Below are positions 5,885-8,559 of a DNA stretch of 8,559 nucleotides, one piece after another. This stretch comes from Phormidesmis priestleyi (GTDB lineage Bacteria; Cyanobacteriota; Cyanobacteriia; Phormidesmidales; Phormidesmidaceae): assembly GCA_003242115.1 (NCBI GenBank), contig QBMP01000008.1, positions 9,976 through 18,534 on the forward strand. Direction: 5' to 3'. Numbering within the stretch: the stretch's first letter is position 1; each line of letters opens with the position of its first letter. Made by a program: the position numbers and the translations under genes. The notes under the pieces are model-generated. The model saw only the letters and a list, made by a program, of their open reading frames with translations, did not search any database and was not told where the DNA came from.

Positions 5885-6994
5885 TCAGCTACGATCTTCG
5901 TCCTCTAGCGGTCTAGCGGGCGGCACAATCACTCGATAATCAGCCTCATAGACGCCATCTGGCCCGATTTTATTCAGACTTGCTTGATCTGAGTCTAAAT
6001 CAGCCAGCGAATCTTGGTCGTCATAGGGTTCATCATCATAGGATCTACCGTCATAGGAGCCGTCTTCATAGGCGCTATCTTCGTAATCATCATCATAGAG
6101 GCCGTCGCGATATACCCGGGTTTCGTACCTTTCTTCTCCTGTCCCACCGGATAACGGCGGCGGATCGTCATAATTGTCGAAGTTTTCCCAGCCTCTGTCT
6201 AAGTCATCGTCATTCTCGTAGCCGTAGGCAGGTGGCTGTTCGCGGCGGGCGCTGTTACCCGTAACTCCCGTTCGGATAAAGTCAAATAAGCCTTGCTTTT
6301 GATCGTTTTCGCCTTCAAACTCGTCTTCCCAGCTATTGCGCTGGGCGGCGGTGCGAAGTTCGCCCCAGTTATCACCGATGGCCGGGGGGGCTGGAGGATC
6401 GTTTTTGGGATTTTTTTTTCGGTTATTTAGCGGGTTGCTTAAAAAGAATGCGGGCTTACTCTTTTTTTTTTCTGTACTGGGCGAACTGATCTGAGCAGGC
6501 GAAGCTTCCATCACCGTTGATCGCGGCGTGGGAGAAGGGGTTCCGGCTGCTTGCGGCGGAATTGGATCTCGCAGCGTATCTTGAGGCGGCTGTGCGGGCG
6601 CTTGAGGATAGGCTTGAGGATAGGCTGAAGGCGCTGGTTCGCTGACAAAAGTGGAGGCGCTACCGCCATAAGTCGGGGTCGGGATATTAGCACCACCACC
6701 GGAGCCAAAAGCGGGTTCAGAATCAGAAAAGCCACTCTCAGGCCCATCTGGATAGGGCACACGGCGGCCCATAGGTCGATACTTACTCTCAGGCGGGCGA
6801 TAAAGACCCACTAAGCCGTACAGAATCAGGGTGACGATCGCCCCTGAGCCAGTGGCCCCTAGCAGCAATAGGCCAAAGGGCACGGCGGGTGTTTTTCCAC
6901 TTAAAATGACTAGCGCCATCGGCGTTGCGGGGGTTTGCACGGTGACAACCGCTAGCACCGCCGAGATCAGCAGCAAAACAATGAATCGAAACAT
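5885..6994 (-). CDS. LapA-like (DUF1049) membrane protein with long acidic disordered tail
   Basis: A 369-residue protein. Helix 1 (about residues 2-20) and helix 2 (about 37-64) flank a short segment (PMALVILSGKTPAVPFGLLLL) that matches the LapA/DUF1049 pattern of a hairpin membrane protein; LapA in E. coli works in lipopolysaccharide assembly control. The remaining 300 residues are predicted cytoplasmic and disordered: Gly/Pro/Ser-rich (75-170), a Lys-rich patch (175-197, coded by A10 and A9 runs), then a strongly acidic Asp/Tyr/Glu region (about 223-340). A compact end block, DGVYEADYRVIVPPARP (345-361), looks conserved rather than random and may be a binding motif. Start choice: AAGAGGA lies 9 bases before the ATG. 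It heads a probable unit with the DUF4335 gene. LapA assignment rests only on the N-terminal 65 residues; the cyanobacterial role is unknown. Confidence 0.72.
   Translation of the reverse strand: MFRFIVLLLISAVLAVVTVQTPATPMALVILSGKTPAVPFGLLLLGATGSGAIVTLILYGLVGLYRPPESKYRPMGRRVPYPDGPESGFSDSEPAFGSGGGANIPTPTYGGSASTFVSEPAPSAYPQAYPQAPAQPPQDTLRDPIPPQAAGTPSPTPRSTVMEASPAQISSPSTEKKKSKPAFFLSNPLNNRKKNPKNDPPAPPAIGDNWGELRTAAQRNSWEDEFEGENDQKQGLFDFIRTGVTGNSARREQPPAYGYENDDDLDRGWENFDNYDDPPPLSGGTGEERYETRVYRDGLYDDDYEDSAYEDGSYDGRSYDDEPYDDQDSLADLDSDQASLNKIGPDGVYEADYRVIVPPARPLEDEDRS
6384..6471. repeat. Cluster of homopolymer runs (T10, T9, G7) inside the LapA-like gene
   Basis: T10 at 6462-6471, T9 at 6411-6419 and G7 at 6384-6390 read as A10, A9 and C7 in the coding strand. 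They encode EKKKS, RKKN and APP. Such runs are prone to polymerase slippage. By hand translation, one extra A in the A9 run leads to a stop codon about 13 codons after the run, removing the acidic tail. Confidence 0.9.
6601..6624. repeat. 12-bp tandem duplication in the LapA-like gene
   Basis: Two perfect copies of cttgaggatagg (6601-6612, 6613-6624). They encode AYPQAYPQ (about residues 124-131) in the Pro-rich linker. Confidence 0.9.
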
Positions 6995-7128
6995 GGTTAA
7001 AGATCCTCTTGATGTGTTTTTGCCTATCAGGAGTCGGCTAGTACTCCTCCTGTACCCACGGGGTTAGGAGGTAAGGAAAGCCAAGTGAGCTTTGCGAACA
7101 ATTTTAGTCGATTTCTGCTTCTGCCTAT

Positions 7129-7156
7129 TGCTAAATGTATTGTGCTAAATGTATTG
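7129..7156. repeat. Perfect 14-bp tandem repeat upstream of the LapA-like gene
   Basis: tgctaaatgtattg occurs at 7129-7142 and 7143-7156. It sits in the 174-bp gap between the Fe-S membrane protein gene and the LapA-like gene, 135-162 bases before the LapA-like ATG. A TAAAAT that could be a -10 element lies at 7101-7106 on the minus strand, without a convincing -35, so the repeat is placed like an activator or repressor site. This is inference from position only. Confidence 0.9.
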
Positions 7157-7168
7157 CTCTGCTTTCAC

Positions 7169-8557
7169 TCACACAATGAGCTGCCAAAGCAGAAAGGTAA
7201 ACCCGACGGTCACGCCATGCTGCGGCGCTAGCTTTAGCCAAGACTGACGGCCAATTTTTTGGGTGAGCATGACGCTGAGCAACGCGCCAAAAACTAGAGC
7301 TGTGCCCTGTAAAAACGAGATCACGGCTGGATGTGCGGTCAGGCTGCTGGCCACAGCCGGTAGACCTAGCGTGGTTTGAAAGACTGGCAAAATGTGTCCG
7401 GCTTCTGAAAGGCCCAACAGTAAGAAGTGGGCCAAGCTGGCAAATAGCACTAAGGGAAGATAGCCGTAGGCGAGTTCTAGAAAATTACGCTGCGGGCCAG
7501 TGCCTTGGAACTGCTTGCGTAGACGGTCTACTAGGAGTGCGATCGCACCCGGTAAAAACAGCGCAATGGTCGCTGCGATCGCATGTCCGCCAAAACTTTT
7601 TAGCCACGCATCATTTCCTAACACCCACGTCGTTAGCGGCGACAATCGGTGCAAAAACACCGCACCTAATAACAGCAGCAAAAGCGCCACTTCATAGCTA
7701 CGAGTCTGGTGATCAGTCCATAGCTCTATTCCCGGTGGCCGCAAATTCAGCGCTACCGACTTGTGCGGGCAAGCCTTCAAACAGGTCATACACAGCACGC
7801 AGTCGCGATTATCAGTTAGCTGAGCCGGATGCGAATACACAGGGCAGCCCATCGTGGCTTGCCCTTCCCCTTCCGCAGGCCCGCCCTTATAGCAATGGTA
7901 GGTATTACAAGTCGCCGAACAAATCCCTTGCTGCGCCCTTAGCTCAATCATCGAAAGCTTGGCAAACAAACCGTTCATCCCCCCAATGGGACAGAGATAG
8001 CGACACCAAAACCGACGCTCGAATAAAACTGAACAGACCACTGCGCCCGCCGTAATAATAATCAGCAGCCAACCGGAAAGATAAGCGCTATTCTCCAAGC
8101 TCCACAGTTCTTCCCACAGCAAAATTAGCCCAAAGCCGCCGTAGAGAATCCACCCACCCCAGCGTTCGGCCCATTCACGCGGCCACCCTTTAAGCTGGCG
8201 CGGCCACAGCTTAAGTGACACAAACTGCGCCACCTCGCCATAGATCATAAACGGACAAACCGCACACCACAGCCGACCCACAAAGGGAAAGCCAATGAGA
8301 ATCAGCGGCCACCACCAAGCCCAAAAGAAATTGAGCGCAAAGTTGCTCTCTCGCGTTTGCGGCCCCCACATCAGCACTGCTACTACAATCGGATAAACCC
8401 ACAGCGTGAATCCATAGTTAATGCGATCCGGCCACCAGGGGCTGAGTAAAAACTGACGCAGCTTAGGATAGCCCTGAAGCAGGTTAAAGCGAAACTGGCG
8501 GCTTTGCTTTTCTGCTGCCCAAAAAACTTCTTCGGTAAGTACACTGCGGTTGCCTGA
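7169..8557 (-). CDS. NapH/NosR-like polytopic membrane protein with two [4Fe-4S] cysteine sets, 5'-truncated
   Basis: The frame runs open from the right edge to TGA at 7169-7171, giving 462 visible residues. Codons 8378-8557 continue as sensible protein (LTEEVFWAAEKQ, then SPWWPDRINYGFTLWVYPIVVAV) and contain no ATG, so a GTG at 8377 is very unlikely to be the start. Numbering from that GTG: CAVCP (38-42) and CRYLCPIGG (125-133) are the paired membrane-associated Cys-Pro motifs of NapH/NosR-type proteins. A soluble insert follows with cluster set 1 (C153, C157, C162, C178-Pro) and set 2 (C193, C196, C199, C203-Pro). About five more membrane helices follow (228-245, 265-283, 305-323, 352-370, 388-402). 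The likely role is passing electrons across or along the membrane to or from quinol. The substrate and partner are unknown, since the N-terminal part is missing. No NapG/NosZ-type partner is visible. Downstream LapA-like gene is 174 bp away, so not clearly one operon. Confidence 0.85.
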   Translation of the reverse strand, partial: SGNRSVLTEEVFWAAEKQSRQFRFNLLQGYPKLRQFLLSPWWPDRINYGFTLWVYPIVVAVLMWGPQTRESNFALNFFWAWWWPLILIGFPFVGRLWCAVCPFMIYGEVAQFVSLKLWPRQLKGWPREWAERWGGWILYGGFGLILLWEELWSLENSAYLSGWLLIIITAGAVVCSVLFERRFWCRYLCPIGGMNGLFAKLSMIELRAQQGICSATCNTYHCYKGGPAEGEGQATMGCPVYSHPAQLTDNRDCVLCMTCLKACPHKSVALNLRPPGIELWTDHQTRSYEVALLLLLLGAVFLHRLSPLTTWVLGNDAWLKSFGGHAIAATIALFLPGAIALLVDRLRKQFQGTGPQRNFLELAYGYLPLVLFASLAHFLLLGLSEAGHILPVFQTTLGLPAVASSLTAHPAVISFLQGTALVFGALLSVMLTQKIGRQSWLKLAPQHGVTVGFTFLLWQLIV

Positions 8558-8559
8558 CT

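Noticed and set aside
7333..8055. 240-codon plus-strand open frame opposite the Fe-S membrane protein
   Set aside because: The minus strand carries all the conserved Cys motifs and helices; the plus-strand translation shows no domain or sensible hydrophobic layout.
8375..8377. GTG as start of the Fe-S membrane protein
   Set aside because: It lies inside a hydrophobic segment, has no Shine-Dalgarno, and the frame continues upstream as plausible protein to the window edge.

Overview
The window looks like cyanobacterial chromosome. Four things support this: at least ten copies of the HIP1 octamer GCGATCGC in 8.56 kb (for example at 555, 957, 1158, 1881, 4167, 4417, 5525, 5545, 7539 and 7575); a NarM protein; a Ycf35 (DUF1257) / DUF2997 / [4Fe-4S] ferredoxin cluster; and a DUF4335 protein. 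The genus cannot be fixed from the sequence; a Leptolyngbya- or Synechococcus-like lineage is a guess.

Layout, left to right. (1) 3-362 (+): the 3' part of a small unrecognised membrane protein cut by the left edge. (2) 444-2595 (-): a tight two-gene unit, narM (nitrate reductase-associated protein) followed after 7 bp by an Hsp70/DnaK-like ATPase. (3) A 388-bp non-coding region, 2596-2983, that must hold divergent promoters. (4) 2984-4261 (+): DUF2997, ycf35 and a [4Fe-4S] ferredoxin, the last two separated by 2 bp. (5) 4288-6994 (-): a LapA-like two-helix membrane protein with a long acidic tail, then a DUF4335 membrane-anchored protein. (6) 7169-right edge (-): a polytopic NapH/NosR-like membrane protein with two cysteine sets for [4Fe-4S] clusters. 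Its frame stays open to the edge of the window, so its start lies outside.

How the genes may work together. NarM is known to be needed for active cyanobacterial nitrate reductase, a ferredoxin-dependent Fe-S/molybdenum enzyme. Here it shares a probable transcript with a lid-less Hsp70 and is divergent from an uncharacterised ferredoxin module, so a maturation or redox link is a testable idea, but only an inference. The LapA-like and DUF4335 proteins probably act at the envelope. There is no sign of phage, transposon, CRISPR or RNA genes.

The most striking sequence-level signal is a swarm of short perfect or near-perfect tandem duplications of 8-14 bp (and one 24-bp unit), most often with a 12-bp period. 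They occur in coding regions, where units are nearly always multiples of 3, and between genes, where 11, 12 and 14 bp are seen.
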